Shown: positions 31,201 through 42,990, counted from the first letter of the stretch. The stretch is DNA of 64,000 bases from Brachycybe producta (GCA_036925085.1 JAUPFP010000048.1:1413001-1477000), one strand, 5' to 3'. Notes: generated by a model not told the origin, from the letters alone. Made by a program: numbers and translations.

Positions 31201-32397
31201 TTGTTAACGATCAAGTCAGTCTGTAATGAAGATTGAGAATCACCTCCTCGGTGCCCCTCACATGTTTTGACTAGTGGTATAATCGTGCAACTTAGGACAA
31301 ACTAAAACATTTTGATGGAAATAGCAAGTTTCTTAGTTGCTTACAACGGTTGGGTGTGACTTTCACTACTCATCTTTTATTATTTTAAAAATGATAGCTA
31401 ACAAGAAAAATTAATATTTCAGAATAAACATTATGTTGGTTATGTCATTTTCATTGACATAATTTTATTGGGTTTAATTCATTTTTCTTTTTGGTTTATT
31501 TTTCTTATTTGTTTTGTCTAAAGCAATGGCAAAAATATACGAAAATAGTCTTTCAATACGTTTTTTTTTAATAATATTTGAATTTGAATTAAAAAAATGT
31601 AGCTTTAACCTGTTCAAAAATTGAATCTGTGGAGCAAATCATTTTTTTTGTAATCGGTGCGTTTCATTAATGGGCCAGTCTTACGTAGGGGGCCACCAAT
31701 CTCTTTAGCTTTATTTAATGGTAGCTGACTTTAAAATACTGCAAATTCATAATAACAATGACCACTTAGTCACTTTTTGTTTGAATTTCAGATCTAAGTG
31801 ACCACTATGCATATGCTCTGTACATGTTTAGCCAACTGCCCTCTTAGCTAAGTGTATACTAACACCACCACATTTTAAGTTTTCATTATGAATTTATGAA
31901 TGTTAGGATCGTATTCTTAATGATTGCTAAGAAGACGACCCTCAGTTTTCATTATATTTTTAACCGACAGTGAGTTACATGAGGTGTTTCATCAATAAAT
32001 ATATTTGGTGTTGTGGGATTTTGTTCAAAAAGAATTTCAATAATTGCTAGTTTAAATATAACCTGGTTACAATTTTGTTTTCTTAAAACGATTGTTTTTG
32101 TTAGAATATTATGGCGGCTATAGATGTAATTGTGTGTGAGGCTTCTTTTTACGTATTCCGCACCAATCTCAACCGAGACGTTTTCGTGATTGAGTTTCAT
32201 AAAGATTTTCTGACACATTGGCGATTGTCTTATTGAACCATCATTGTTTAATGAATCTGTTTATGACGCTTAGATCTTACTCTACGGGATCTGTCAGGTA
32301 CATGCATTTTGTGTGGGAGATAGTCTAATGCAGGAAAAACACTTAAGGTGTTTGTTTGGCGCCACGAATTCGCAGAAGGGAATCATCGCAAGTTATC
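28271..32397. other. AT-rich noncoding stretch
   Basis: About 4 kb without a supportable gene. It holds short (AT)n tracts (about 29210-29226, 30190-30203) and low-complexity T-rich ORFs. I found no splice-flanked exon with a recognisable domain. Confidence 0.5.
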
Positions 32398-32413
32398 TTT
32401 CTCTCTCTTTCTT

Positions 32414-32464
<51 letters not shown>

Positions 32465-32535
32465 TTCTCTCTCTCTCTGGCTCTCACTCTGTCTCTCGCT
32501 CTCTTTCTCTCTCCCTCTCTTTCTCTCTTTCTTTA
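32398..32535. repeat. (CT)n/(CTTT)n microsatellite
   Basis: About 135 bp of CT repeats with occasional TTTC interruptions. The Ser/Leu- and Arg/Glu-repeat ORFs on both strands are by-products of this tract. Confidence 0.9.
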
Positions 32536-33353
32536 TAAATATATCTTTGTCCATCTCTCTGATGCTATCTTCTGCTAGACACATACATGTATGTGCTCTA
32601 GATTTCTGTCTATCACAAAAGACAAATATTCACGAAAAATACATCACACAAACAGAAAAACAAAGTGAAAGGGTTCAGCCCATCCACCCGTGGCTATAAT
32701 CCTCCTTAGTTAATGCTTTCGATATATCGACTTGTTTTCCACAAACAGCAATAAAATAGTAGGTCTTGCCACCAAAGGTTACATCTTAACAACAGAGTAA
32801 CATTTCCGTGGTAGAGCTGAATAAAACAAGAACGATTTTCATTAAAACACCACGCTTAAAATAAACTTTCTATTCTAGTAAACAGTGCTCTCTTTTGAAA
32901 TCTAGCTTTAATCTTTATAGGTAACATTTTCTAAGGTTTTTATAGTTTTTTTATCCACAAATTGTATATTATGTATACTGTCTTTTAAGAGGTCTTACTT
33001 CTTCTCTAATGATCTCTTTTCATCTTTTTGTCTCCTCATCTTCTATGTAATTTTTTATTGTTTGACGTTTAATAATCTATTGTTGATTTTCTTATGGTTA
33101 TTAACTTTGATTATTTTCCTGGCAACCTGTTTGTTTTGAGGTCAATCGATCGATCCATCAAACTGTGTTGGATGTGTGTTTTATATACGAGCGTATTCTA
33201 CTGTATATAGGTAGGCAACTAATTTTGCCAAGTTACTTAATGTAGTTTCCTTTGTATTCATTATTAAAGTTAACTGCAGTTATAACATTATATATATTCA
33301 TTTTGCTTTGTCTCTCCTTGCGGCGCCACTGCAGTGGCGGATGCAAAAATGTC
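32536..33353. other. AT-rich noncoding stretch
   Basis: Nothing recognisable except the palindromic GCGCCACTGCAGTGGCG near 33322-33338. This resembles two CAGTGGCG transposon ends meeting head to head and abuts the next MITE. Confidence 0.45.
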
Positions 33354-33688
33354 AAGTGAACGTTTTCTAAAAACAACATTATGAAAATAATTCAAATTGC
33401 TTTCAAAACTAGAATGGTAAAATATTATGTTAAAAGTTTTTTGATGGTAATATCTTAAATAATAAACGTTTTATAGCTGTGTGAATATGACGGGTTTGGG
33501 TTTTTTTTTCATTGAAATTTCCTAAAACTATTTTCGCCTTTTTCAAACTGGCATGAAAGGTTTATTGTTAAAGAAAAAACATTTTCATGAAATTTTTTTA
33601 ACATTATCACCGACTATTCTATTTTTTTTAACCCTTTCAGTCATTTGTCCACAACACTTTTCCACGTTTTCCTGAAAAACGTTCACTC
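33354..33688. repeat. Palindromic MITE, copy 2 (GTGAACG family)
   Basis: Begins AAGTGAACGTTTTCTAAAAA and ends GAAAAACGTTCACT. Its left half (CAAAACTAGAATGGTAAAA) matches the inverse of the right half of copy 1 at 3107-3432. The right half contains TTTTTTTAACATTATCACCG, matching the inverse of copy 1's left half. Both copies are near-complete palindromes. Confidence 0.6.
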
Positions 33689-33705
33689 GCGCGCATCAAT
33701 TCAAC

Positions 33706-34378
33706 TTTAAGAGACTACTTCGCAAAATTATTTTGAGAAATGTCCACAAAGAGCGGTAGCATCGTTTTTCTATTGAGCCCATAGACCCGATGTTAAAGAA
33801 AAAACGTTACTTTTAAAATAGACAATCGCGTCAATATGTTTATTTTTCATATTTAAAGTTGTTCAATTTTTATCGTTCAACGTGCAATGTGAACTTTATA
33901 TATATGTTCATCTAGTGATAAAATGAGAAAAAAGTGATGTGCTTTTCTATTTTTAAAAATATTTCAAAATCGCGAATTGCTAACTTTCATGTTGAACTCC
34001 ATTGATGCTCCATTGATACTCGTAAGCAAAAAAACATCCATTAAAATATTCGTAAAAATACCTTAAAAATAATATTAAAAAACGACAAGTAAACCACAAT
34101 GAATCCAACACATTGGCGCATGTGCTGATTTTTTTCTGATTTTTAAAAATTATTATTTATTTATTTTTATCAACATTTTAATGGATGTTTTTTTTTCTGA
34201 CGAGGGCCATCAAAATGGGACAACTTTAAACATGAAAAATAAACATATTGCCGCGCGACTGTGTATTTTTAAAATTAACGTTTTTTCTTTAACATGGTGT
34301 CTATGAGCTCAATAGAAAAACGATGCTAGCGCTCTTTGTGGAGATTTTTCAAAGTAATTTTGCGATGTAGTCTCTTAA
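33706..34378. repeat. Foldback element with ~160-bp arms
   Basis: The arm from 33706 (TTAAGAGACTACTTCGCAAA) pairs with the sequence ending TGTAGTCTCTTAA at 34378. Matching inner blocks include CACAAAGAGCG, GCATCGTTTTTCTATTGAGC and ATATGTTTATTTTTCAT. A second set of arms, AAAAAACATCCATTAAAAT (34028) and ATTTTAATGGATGTTTTTTT (34178), continues the fold toward the centre. There is no coding capacity. Confidence 0.7.
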
Positions 34379-36896
34379 GGGAATCAACCAGTAATCTTCA
34401 TTGACAAATAGTGCATATTTTATTAGAAATAAGTAAACGCTATGGTGCTTGTAATGTACGTATTTTGTAGAATAACTTGAATTCAGACACATTTGAATCA
34501 TTTCTGTGACACTGCAATTAACTTAACTGCACCATTAACTATAGTTAATTTCTACTCTACAATTAGCGCTGGTTACTGAATCTCTTCAGAAAATTTCTCT
34601 GGTGGATTATTATCAATGCATTTGGGACTAAAACACTATTAAGACAATTCTCGCAGTTGTCAGCAAGTAATACTCTTGTGTGCATTCGTTAATAATGAGT
34701 AAAGACTGGATCACACATGCATAAAATAAGTGCAAAGTAGAAATAAAAATACAAATTCAGAATAAAGTTTCAGCGTTTTTGCGTTCAAGGGTTCTCACAC
34801 ATTACAACCAAAAAAACACTTCAAGAACATTTATCAGTTTATCGAAAAGAAGAGAAAGTATAGAAGGGGAGAAGCCATACTGGCTACTGCGTCTGAAGGA
34901 TGCCTTCCTATTAGCTGATATTAAGATTTTCTCAACAAATGTATGAAATAATAAAGGACGTTTTTTCGTTGGGATTTTTCGCTTCATGTGTGATCCAGCC
35001 CTAACTTTCTGTTCTTTTGTTCTGATGTGTGATTTCTTTTCTTTTTTTTTATTTCTGAAGTTGAACTTCACTTATTCTAAATGAAACACTAATCTTTGAT
35101 CACTATTTATGAACACGTTTGTTAAGAATTTCTTTTTAGCCTCCTCTACTTTTGTCTTTTTGCTTAAAAGTAATAAGAACGAATGAAATGAAAATCATTG
35201 TATGCTACTGTTGTTTAAGCAAACAGACAGACAAACAAACAAACAAAAATAATGCCACCATTTAGTTCACACTTTTTTTAGATAAGGAAAAAAAGTTATT
35301 CTGCTGTTGTTTTAATAGAAACCAAAAAAAAAATTGTTCTTATACTTGACAGTATTTCTTTTTTTTTAATTTCCGAAAAAATAAGGTTTTTGTTGAAGTT
35401 AAATCTGACTGTCAATGGACTAACAACAATACCCAAATAATTTTTTTTTCTTTTAGCTTTAGGCCTATTATTGAAGATTTGAGAAATTTTTTTGGTGGGT
35501 TTTGCTGAACATCTGCTGTTATATTCTTGAATATTTTTATTTTATTTTTTTTTTCTGAATTTATACAGATCTTAAAAATTTATACAGGATTTTTTTTTTT
35601 CAGAAAAGCACTCCACTTGTATAAAATAGAATGTATAGACATTTTTTTATATAGGCCTATGTATATTTACAATTTGTTACTGATGCAAGATATTTCAGAA
35701 AAAAGCATAAATGAAAAATGTGTTTTCTTCTTCTTCTTTTGGAGTTTTTATCGTAAGACTACGTGTTTTTATTGCAAACAGCTTTAAAAATTCAGTTTGT
35801 TAGGAAATAGAAGAGGTAAGAAAAACATTGAAATGTCTTTTCATAGAGATATTTTTAGAAAGGGACATTTACGAGCGTAATAGCTATTTTAGTTGTAGTT
35901 TCATACTTGTTATAAACTAGCCTGTAAAAACCAAACAAAGTAGAGAGATCATTTTTAGCCTTTCATAAAAGGTGTGTATTATCAAAAATAAAATTAAAAT
36001 AAGCTCATTTGTTTTCCTATTTATTTTTAGTGGTCGAATTCGACTGCAAAATGTAGTTGGCATGTTGCTCGTGTGCTAAAGTCCGGCGTCTTTCCTAGCA
36101 ATACATCGTGTGCCACAGCCCACCCACCTGCGACAACATCTTACAGTTGAACTGAATCACTCAAACGTATTTCTTCTGCTGAGACCCTTAGTTTTTTAAT
36201 TCACTTTCGATTTTTTTTTTCATTTTTAAAAGTAGGACAGCTAGTTTTAAGCTGCAGTGTTCAAGACACTTTAAAGGGTCTTGTAAAGTAACAGCTAATT
36301 CTAGCAAAGCTTATACATGTAGTTAAAGGTCACAATTTATAAAGTTGAGATGATCCTCAGTTGAACTTCAACTTAACGTTGATTGAGTTGGCTGTCAAGA
36401 TGATGCTAATTTTTGTATTATGAACTCTTTATATTTTATTAGTTGTGTATGAATTTTGCTGAGTATTTACTTAAAAGTAAAGTAAATTTGACTTGTTTGT
36501 CTAGTGGTCACAAAAACCATACGAACACTGTTTACTGTTTAGTAATTTTTTTTTTATTAAACATTCTCATATTTCATTACCAAATTTCTCTTTTTGTAAA
36601 ATTAGGTGGAAATTAATAAACAATGCTTCAGATTACATAGTGTCCACTTTCATTAAAAAAACGACAAATTAACTGTCACAATGTCCACTTAAGTATTTGG
36701 GTTTTTACCCCAAACATATGCAAAGTGCAGCAAAAAAAAAGTGTCTACTAATATTTAATGCTCCCTGACATTCTAACAAAATATATACTGTAAGTTAGAG
36801 TATAGAAACTCAAAACACATTCAATTGACCTAAAACAACGAAGCAAAATTTAATAATATTTAAAATAACCGCAGGAAACAATTACATTAAATATGT
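34379..36896. other. AT-rich noncoding stretch
   Basis: No gene was found. Near 36031 the sequence GGTCGAATTCGACTGCAAAATG resembles one arm of the foldback element at 42302-42513, so a truncated copy may sit at about 36030-36080. Confidence 0.45.
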
Positions 36897-36938
36897 GGAC
36901 CAACGTTTCGAAGTTAAATTACTTCATCATCAGGGTCC
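36897..36938 (-). ncRNA. Hammerhead-ribozyme-like motif (candidate)
   Basis: On the minus strand the order is GGACC, CTGATGA (36933-36927), a perfect 5-bp stem II (GAAGT/ACTTC at 36925-36910), GAAAC (36909-36905), GTT, and GGTCC, which pairs with the first block to give stem I. CTGATGA and GAAA are the conserved core boxes of hammerhead ribozymes. Very short stem III versions are known from Penelope-like retroelements. Here stem III would be only one or two base pairs, so activity as a monomer is doubtful. No Penelope reverse transcriptase is visible nearby. Confidence 0.45.
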
Positions 36939-37111
36939 TGCAGCAATTACAACAAGCACCAACATAACAGGATACGAAACTGTAATGTAGAATTGAATCC
37001 AGAAATAGGGCACTGATAAGTAAGGGTCACAGTAATTATTTCCTGTTTTTGTAGGCCTCGTTGGCCTTCTGAACATTTTGACCATGGTTATTTTAAATAT
37101 TGGGGACTTAG

Positions 37112-37340
37112 CGAAATTTCGTACGAAATAAATTTATTTACGAAATCCATTATTTTGACGTCATTTCCGGCTGATTTCGTTATATTTAACGAGATTAATT
37201 GGTGAAATTTTATTTATGACGTCAAAATAATGGATTTCGTAAATTTTATTTATGACGTCAAAATAATGGATTTCGTAAATTTTATTTATGACGTCAAAAT
37301 AATGGCTTTCGTAAATAAATTTATTTCGTACGAAATTTCG
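37112..37340. repeat. Foldback element with internal 35-bp tandem repeat
   Basis: Arms 37112-37163 and 37289-37340 are inverted copies differing at about one base (CGAAATTTCGTACGAAATAA at the outer end, TGACGTCA at the inner end). Between them TTTTATTTATGACGTCAAAA with AATGGATTTCGTAAA is repeated in tandem about three times. The transcript or single strand would fold into a stem of about 52 bp. Confidence 0.75.
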
Positions 37341-37397
37341 TCCCTATTATTAAATTTTGATTCTAACAAAAAGCAATTTTCAACATTACAATTATTA

Positions 37398-37951
37398 TAT
37401 ATATTAAGCCAGGTCTGTGTGTGTTTGCGTGTGTGTGATTAATGCTGTACAATTTATATAAATTTAAATGAATAAATGAATAAATGAACCGCTTTTTTTC
37501 TCAAGGTCAACTATATGTTGAACACTCCCCATCCAAGAACCCCATGATATTAAATTGGAGAGGGGAAAAGGTTGGAAAGTGTAGAAGGGGGGAGTAAGAA
37601 AAACGTGGCGGGAAAAAGTTGGAGGAGGTGACTGAAATTGAAATGAAAGGAGTAAAAAAAGGAACAAACGATGCGCATGCGCACACCAGAGTAAATAAAA
37701 CACTCATTTTCTCTTTCAAATATAAAAAGGGGAGGGGATAATAGTAGCAAAATTAAACTAGAATTTATCACGGGCAACTGTGCCCAGCATTAGAATTTCT
37801 TTTCCTCCGCCCTTTTATGAACGTTATCAATTTCTAATTGGTTTGTTACTTGGTCTGACATCATAAAAGGCCGGAGGAAAAGAAATTCTAATCCTGGGCA
37901 CAATTGCCTGTGAATTTTGCTCCCGTCATTTATGACGGGTTACCCCACTAG
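37398..37951 (+). mobile_element. Helitron-like non-autonomous element, copy B
   Basis: The body matches copy A at 4338. The interior right part is a long hairpin: 37789-37820 pairs with 37861-37892 with one mismatch, and the pairing continues outward through GGGCACAATTGCC-type blocks. The 3' end has CCCGTCATTTATGACGGG (37922-37939, an 8-bp stem), 8 nt, then CTAG followed by T. This is the hairpin plus CTRR end typical of Helitrons. The 5' end should start with TC after an A; I see TATATTAAGC but not a convincing TC, so the left limit is uncertain. There is no Rep/helicase ORF. Confidence 0.5.
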
Positions 37952-40619
37952 TAATAATATAACAAATATGATCATTCCATTTATAATTGGAAATTCTCAA
38001 GACAATGCAATTCAGCACACTTGGAAGCATCTTAGTTGACATTTGGGTAATTGGGATTTCTTCCAAATCATAACCGACATTATTTTCAAATTGTACTCAT
38101 CCCCTCAACACTACCAAATTATCAATAACAAAAACTCAACAACAACAAAACATTGAGTGAATATCCATTTTTCAGAAGAGGCATGCAACTTGAGTATACA
38201 TATAACAACTTGTAACTGATATAAAACTTTCATTCTTTGTACTTTGAGGTTAGACTTTTCTCTAGAGAATTGTCCAATGTTGTCCGAGCGTGACGAAGAG
38301 TAATTTCGCCACAAATTTAACGGTGTATTGTGCAGCATGTTTGAGGTTGCTGCCTTCCTTTTTCTTCATCGGTTTTTTTCTTCTTCTACAGAATGGATAT
38401 TCACAAAGACACTGTCCATTATCGACCAATCCTCCACTTGGCCTGCATCTTCACGCGACAATTGTTTCAATTATATCCATTCTTTTCTCTTCTTTAGACT
38501 AGACAGACAGACACTGGTCAAGATTTTTATAGAATAAGGCTTCTGTTTAAGATCCGTAAGATGCAACCCAGTGTACAACTTGAATTTGGCGATGTTTGCA
38601 AATACTAATGAATAGGGAGGCACCCGTAGCTTATTTGTAACTTTGTAGGAGTTTAGTGTTTGTAAATTGCATATGTATTAAAACCTTAATGAGGGATTTA
38701 TTGGTGTTCTTACTATACACAGACACAAAAGCCATCATTCACATATAAAAAGTGAAGAAAGTGCACATTAGTACAATACTGACATTTATTACACATGCAT
38801 AAGATGCATTTGAGAACATCTTAAGTTTGTTGCAAACATGTAAAAAAACCTTTAGAAAACAAAACAAACAAACATTATATATAGAGACTGTTGCTTCTAA
38901 CAACAGCAGTATTTACAGAATGTACACAGCCTTTTAGTTAAGTTTACAATGTCAATGACTCCTGCCAAATCAATTGTCTACTCCTCTTATTAATCACTTT
39001 AACTGTTTCAACTCGTCTTAATACAAGATTTATTGAAATAGATTGCAAACAAATTGATTGGCTTTTTAAACGCCTCCTAAACAAATTAGTAGAGCTGTAG
39101 AGCCGATTGCACGCTATTTGTGCGGGTCTCAGATACATTTGTATACATGCATAAATGCATAAGTGGTAACATTTTAATCATATAATAGTAGATACCTATT
39201 AAATTCACTAAAATGTGAGAATTGAATTGATTTCGACAACAATGTGAATATAGACACAATGCCAGTTTGAGATTATTACTTGTATATTCATAAAAATGTA
39301 TCATTTCTTGTTGCTAAGCATTGTTTTTCCCTCTTGACATCAAAACGTCAACAAATTTTTTTTTACTTGACGTAGATTGTTTTTGTGCTAGTCGAGTATC
39401 TTTCGAGATTTTCTTTTTGTTTGCAAATTGTGAATAAAATGGCCGCCTAGAAGATTTTTATTTACAAAGTTGGCAATCTTAGTGAATCGTATATTTTGTG
39501 AAGTTGTGATGATATTTTCTTGCTCATAGTTTAGAATTAAGAAAAGCAATTGTGTGTGCTGTTGCTTGAAAAGCAAACGTCTAAAAGAAAATCAATGCCT
39601 CTAGTTGTGCAAGTTGTTTGGGTTGGTTCTTTTAGATATACTCAAGTGTTTTCTTAGTGAGCTATATACGTTTACATGCTACTGCCAAAGACGAATGACA
39701 TACGGGGCAGTTCACTCTGGTACTTGTCTCGTACTTGTCTCCAGTGTGTCGTCAAGGCACTACTATGTTCTTTGACAGAAAGTCAAGCGAAAAAACCCGT
39801 GATAATGTGTAAGACAGATGAAAAAATGGTATATTTGTTGGAGGTTTTTTTTACAATAAATGTTTTTGTGTATTTATTCAGTAGGGTAAAAAATGTGTGT
39901 GTGTGCATATGCACAATTTTGCAATATTTTTTTGCTTCCATGAATGTCTAGCCAATTATGAAAGCAGGCAAGTATGCATGATTGCATGCATGCCTACTTG
40001 AAACGTGTACATATGCATGATTGGATGATGGTTCACAATCTGTGAAAGTGTTACAATCTGTTCTTTACAGTCCGTCTTCTCTATTTGTGCTTTTTTTTTG
40101 TACGTGTGTGGAAGGATAAGTGTAATTTTTTCTTTAAAAAAAAGTATTTATGTGCATGGCAGGCGCTTAATAACTATCTTGTAAATAGGTCTATTTTAGG
40201 TGCAAAAGCGTTAAAGCTTGAGTTTTAACATATTTTGCTTACTATGCCTTTTATCTGATAGAAACAATTACATACCTACTTTATTTTAATACTGAAAATT
40301 GTGAGAATTTTGTTGTGTAGGTGGGATTATTTCTGAAATTCAATAAAGTTTTAAAGAAGCTTAGTAACTTAATAAAAAAAAAGTGAATGGAAACTCGTCT
40401 TTTTTATCTGTTAAGTATGAAGTAAACTGATTTTGGTGTGAGTTCATTAAATTATGCAAATTTTAAGTTTTTGCATTGTGCGCATGTGTACGGCTCGTAT
40501 GTACGTGTTAGCCTAAAATGTTGTTTCAGTCCAATTCTAATATTTTGAAGTTAAAATTATGGGTTATTCTTTGTAGTTTATTTGGCGGTTTAGAAACTAG
40601 TGTTTGGAAAGGATCTAAC
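37952..40619. other. AT-rich noncoding stretch
   Basis: No gene was recognised. Only short uncharacterised ORFs and T/TG-rich tracts (for example near 39890-39910) are present. Confidence 0.5.
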
Positions 40620-40903
40620 TTTACACAAAAATGTAGCAAGCCTGGAGTTCTTCCAGGCTGTCCACCATTTTGTAACATGGCTGAAGACCCCTCCTGTTGT
40701 CCAGGCTTTTGTTGCTTGTCTCTTTGTCCTTGTTGGGTGGCTGGTCCTGTACCAGCCGGTTGAGTTGGGATTGTACGCCACTCCGCACCTCCCAAGCTCG
40801 GGCTCTGCAACCTGCAGGGTGATCCAGGTCGACTTGATGACCTAGATGCGCGGCCCTTGGTCGCGCCTCCGCTCCGGGTTGGAGTTGGACTCCTCGGCAT
40901 GTT
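40620..40903 (-). pseudogene. Fragment of a gag-like ORF from a degraded LTR element
   Basis: A GC-rich minus-strand segment reads from an ATG at 40903 (MPRSPTPTRSGG). It is rich in Pro, Gln, Ser and Arg, as in the N-terminus of many Gag proteins, and lies about 60 nt downstream of an LTR-like sequence in the same orientation. It carries no capsid domain or zinc knuckle and runs out into AT-rich DNA at about 40620. The opposite strand is also open (82-residue ORFs), so the coding direction is an inference from the LTR orientation. Confidence 0.35.
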
Positions 40904-40966
40904 GTGTCTGTTTGGTTCCGTTTGTACAGGACTCAAGTTCCCACGTTTTAAAGAGAAAGTGACGAT

Positions 40967-41597
40967 TGTCACAAATAAGAAAACGACTCCTCTTATTTGT
41001 GATACAACTGGCTTTATTTTATAATAGTTGTAAAAGAATACAAGCAAATATAAAATGATCTACGAGCGAATGATTACTACATAAGTGACTCAAAACTCTT
41101 AGAAAAGATTCTAAGTCCAGAAATGATTCTTGACTTAGAATATTCTACCTTTAGACGAGGAGCGAAACATTCTGATCCGCAACTTTTTGCCTACTGTCCT
41201 CCCGAGGATACCGTGCATGCTTGTTTTATTACTCTGGCCCTTGGGAAGTTGGGAGGGGCCCCGCGTGACCAGCGGCCACCCATAGGTTGTACTGACCAAT
41301 GGCAATCTCTGGTCCCAACATATTTCCTTATTTGGGATATATTTCTCCGAAATATGCAAATGATTTCGTAGAAATAATTTTGGGTCTGTCCAGTGTCACT
41401 GGACATGAGGAAAAAGTGATTTCCTCTCTTTAATTGTTTCCATATGTGCCAACGAAAAAGAAAACTCTCTTTATATTTCGGACACTTATCTTTATGGGCC
41501 ACCCTTTCGCCCAAAGAAAGGGGTGGTCAAACTTCAGAAGACCGAGCAGCGACATCCTCCACACATGTGCGGGGACACATGTGCAGGGAGTGTCACA
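40967..41597 (-). repeat. LTR of a degraded third LTR retrotransposon
   Basis: In minus orientation this 631-bp segment starts TGTGACACTCCCTGCACATG and ends TTTGTGACA, fitting the TG...CA rule. A minus-strand AATAAA is at 41018-41013, near the expected R/U5 border. A second LTR was not found, and a primer-binding site starting with TGG is not obvious. This is therefore a truncated copy or a solo LTR with leader. Confidence 0.45.
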
Positions 41598-41694
41598 AAA
41601 ACTAACTCCAAAAGTATATGCAACAATTTGTCAATTTATTGCAAAATAGTGACAAAAAGAAAAAGTGGATATAGACAATTGCACTAAAGACACA

Positions 41695-42195
41695 TCCCCT
41701 GAAACCATTTGCCCTAAAGGGAGATTTGCCCTAAAACCACTTGCCATAAAAGGACATTTGCCCTAAAGGGACATCTGTCCTAAGCCCATGCCCAAAAAAG
41801 AACTCCAAGTATTTTTTAAATTTAAATTTTTTTTTTCTCTTTTCATAATGTTTGTGCAGTAGGCGCGCAAATAACGCCAAAAAACTTATATTTAAACTCC
41901 TGATTAAGACAAACATTCCTTTAGGGTTAGTGGTTTTAGTGCAAATGTTCCTTTAAGGGCAATATCTCTTTAAGGGAATGATTTTACAGAAAATGTCCCT
42001 TTATGGCAAATAATTTTAGGACACGTGTCTTTAGGGCAAATCTATCTTTATTGCAAACGTAGTTTTAGGGCAAATGGCTTTAATGCAACTATTTTTAGGG
42101 CAAATGTCTCTAGGGCAAATGGCTGTTGGAAAACTGTCTGTAGTGCAAGTGTCTTTAGGGCAACTGTCTATAGGGTAAGTCTTTTTAGCGCAAAC
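41695..42195. repeat. Foldback array of TTTAGGGCAAATG units, second locus
   Basis: Units read CATTTGCCCTAAAGG up to about 41790 and then TTTAGGGCAAATG, with many variants, from about 41920 to 42195. A unique AT-rich centre of about 130 bp lies between. The arrangement matches the block at 5600-5833. Confidence 0.65.
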
Positions 42196-42301
42196 ATCAC
42201 ACACTCGAAAAAAACCTATTGTTATTAAACACGGTATACGTTTCGTATTGTGATGCTGACAAAAAAATTATCAATTTTGGTGGAATGTCAACACTTGGCA
42301 G

Positions 42302-42513
42302 AGTGTAAGACTCTTGGCACACATATATCACTTTTGGAGGCCGATTTCGACTGCAAAATGTCGTCGCATCTTACTGTGCTGTGGTTGCAATGTATTGTCA
42401 TGGAAAGAAGGCTAACCTTGGCACGTAAGCGACAACTCGATTTCATTTTGTAGTCGATTTCGACCACCAAAAGGGGCTTGTGAGCCAATTAAATGCCTTA
42501 CACGCATACCACT
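42302..42513. repeat. Foldback element, copy 2
   Basis: Outer ends GTGTAAG and CTTACAC, with GGCACACA and TGTGAGCC next to them, resemble the ends of the element at 6873-7126. The inner arms are CGATTTCGACTGCAAAATG and CATTTTGTAGTCGATTTCG. It is about 212 bp with no ORF of note. Confidence 0.55.
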
Positions 42514-42984
42514 ACTTTTTAGCGCGTCTGGTGTAAAATATTTAATTTCACTCAGTGTGTACATGTATATCTGTGACAAAACCTTCTCTAGTTGTTAATA
42601 GTAATTTTGGTAATCAGTTTAATCGTTTTCAGACTACTCGCATCATACCTGTAGTTAAAACCAAACTTGTCATCATTTTATACTAGAAATCATTAAAGAA
42701 AAAATTGTATATAGTTTCTCTTTAATCATAGAAATGATGGGCAGCCAAACACACACACGCACACAGTAGTAAGTTTCACATTTTATTTTTGTTCGTTGTT
42801 GTCCAAATTATAATTGTCTAGTTCAAATATGACATTCCATGAGGAATTTAAGAGTAGAGAGAATATTGCAATTGGTTCATTGCTGTCAGTTTTAATATGA
42901 AATTCTTTTGTTGTACTAGAAACTATAGAGACCTTCACATATATTACCACTTGGTGACTGTAAACATAGTTAATTAAAAGTGGG
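42514..42984. other. AT-rich noncoding stretch
   Basis: A short CA-rich tract lies near 42750. Nothing else is recognisable. Confidence 0.5.
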
Positions 42985-42990
42985 AGCTTG
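42985..42990. repeat. Target-site duplication of foldback element, left
   Basis: AGCTTG precedes the element and recurs immediately after it at 43869-43874. Confidence 0.65.

Noticed and set aside
32313-32699. Leu/Ser-repeat ORFs on the plus strand and an Arg/Glu-repeat ORF on the minus strand
   Set aside because: They are produced by the CT microsatellite.
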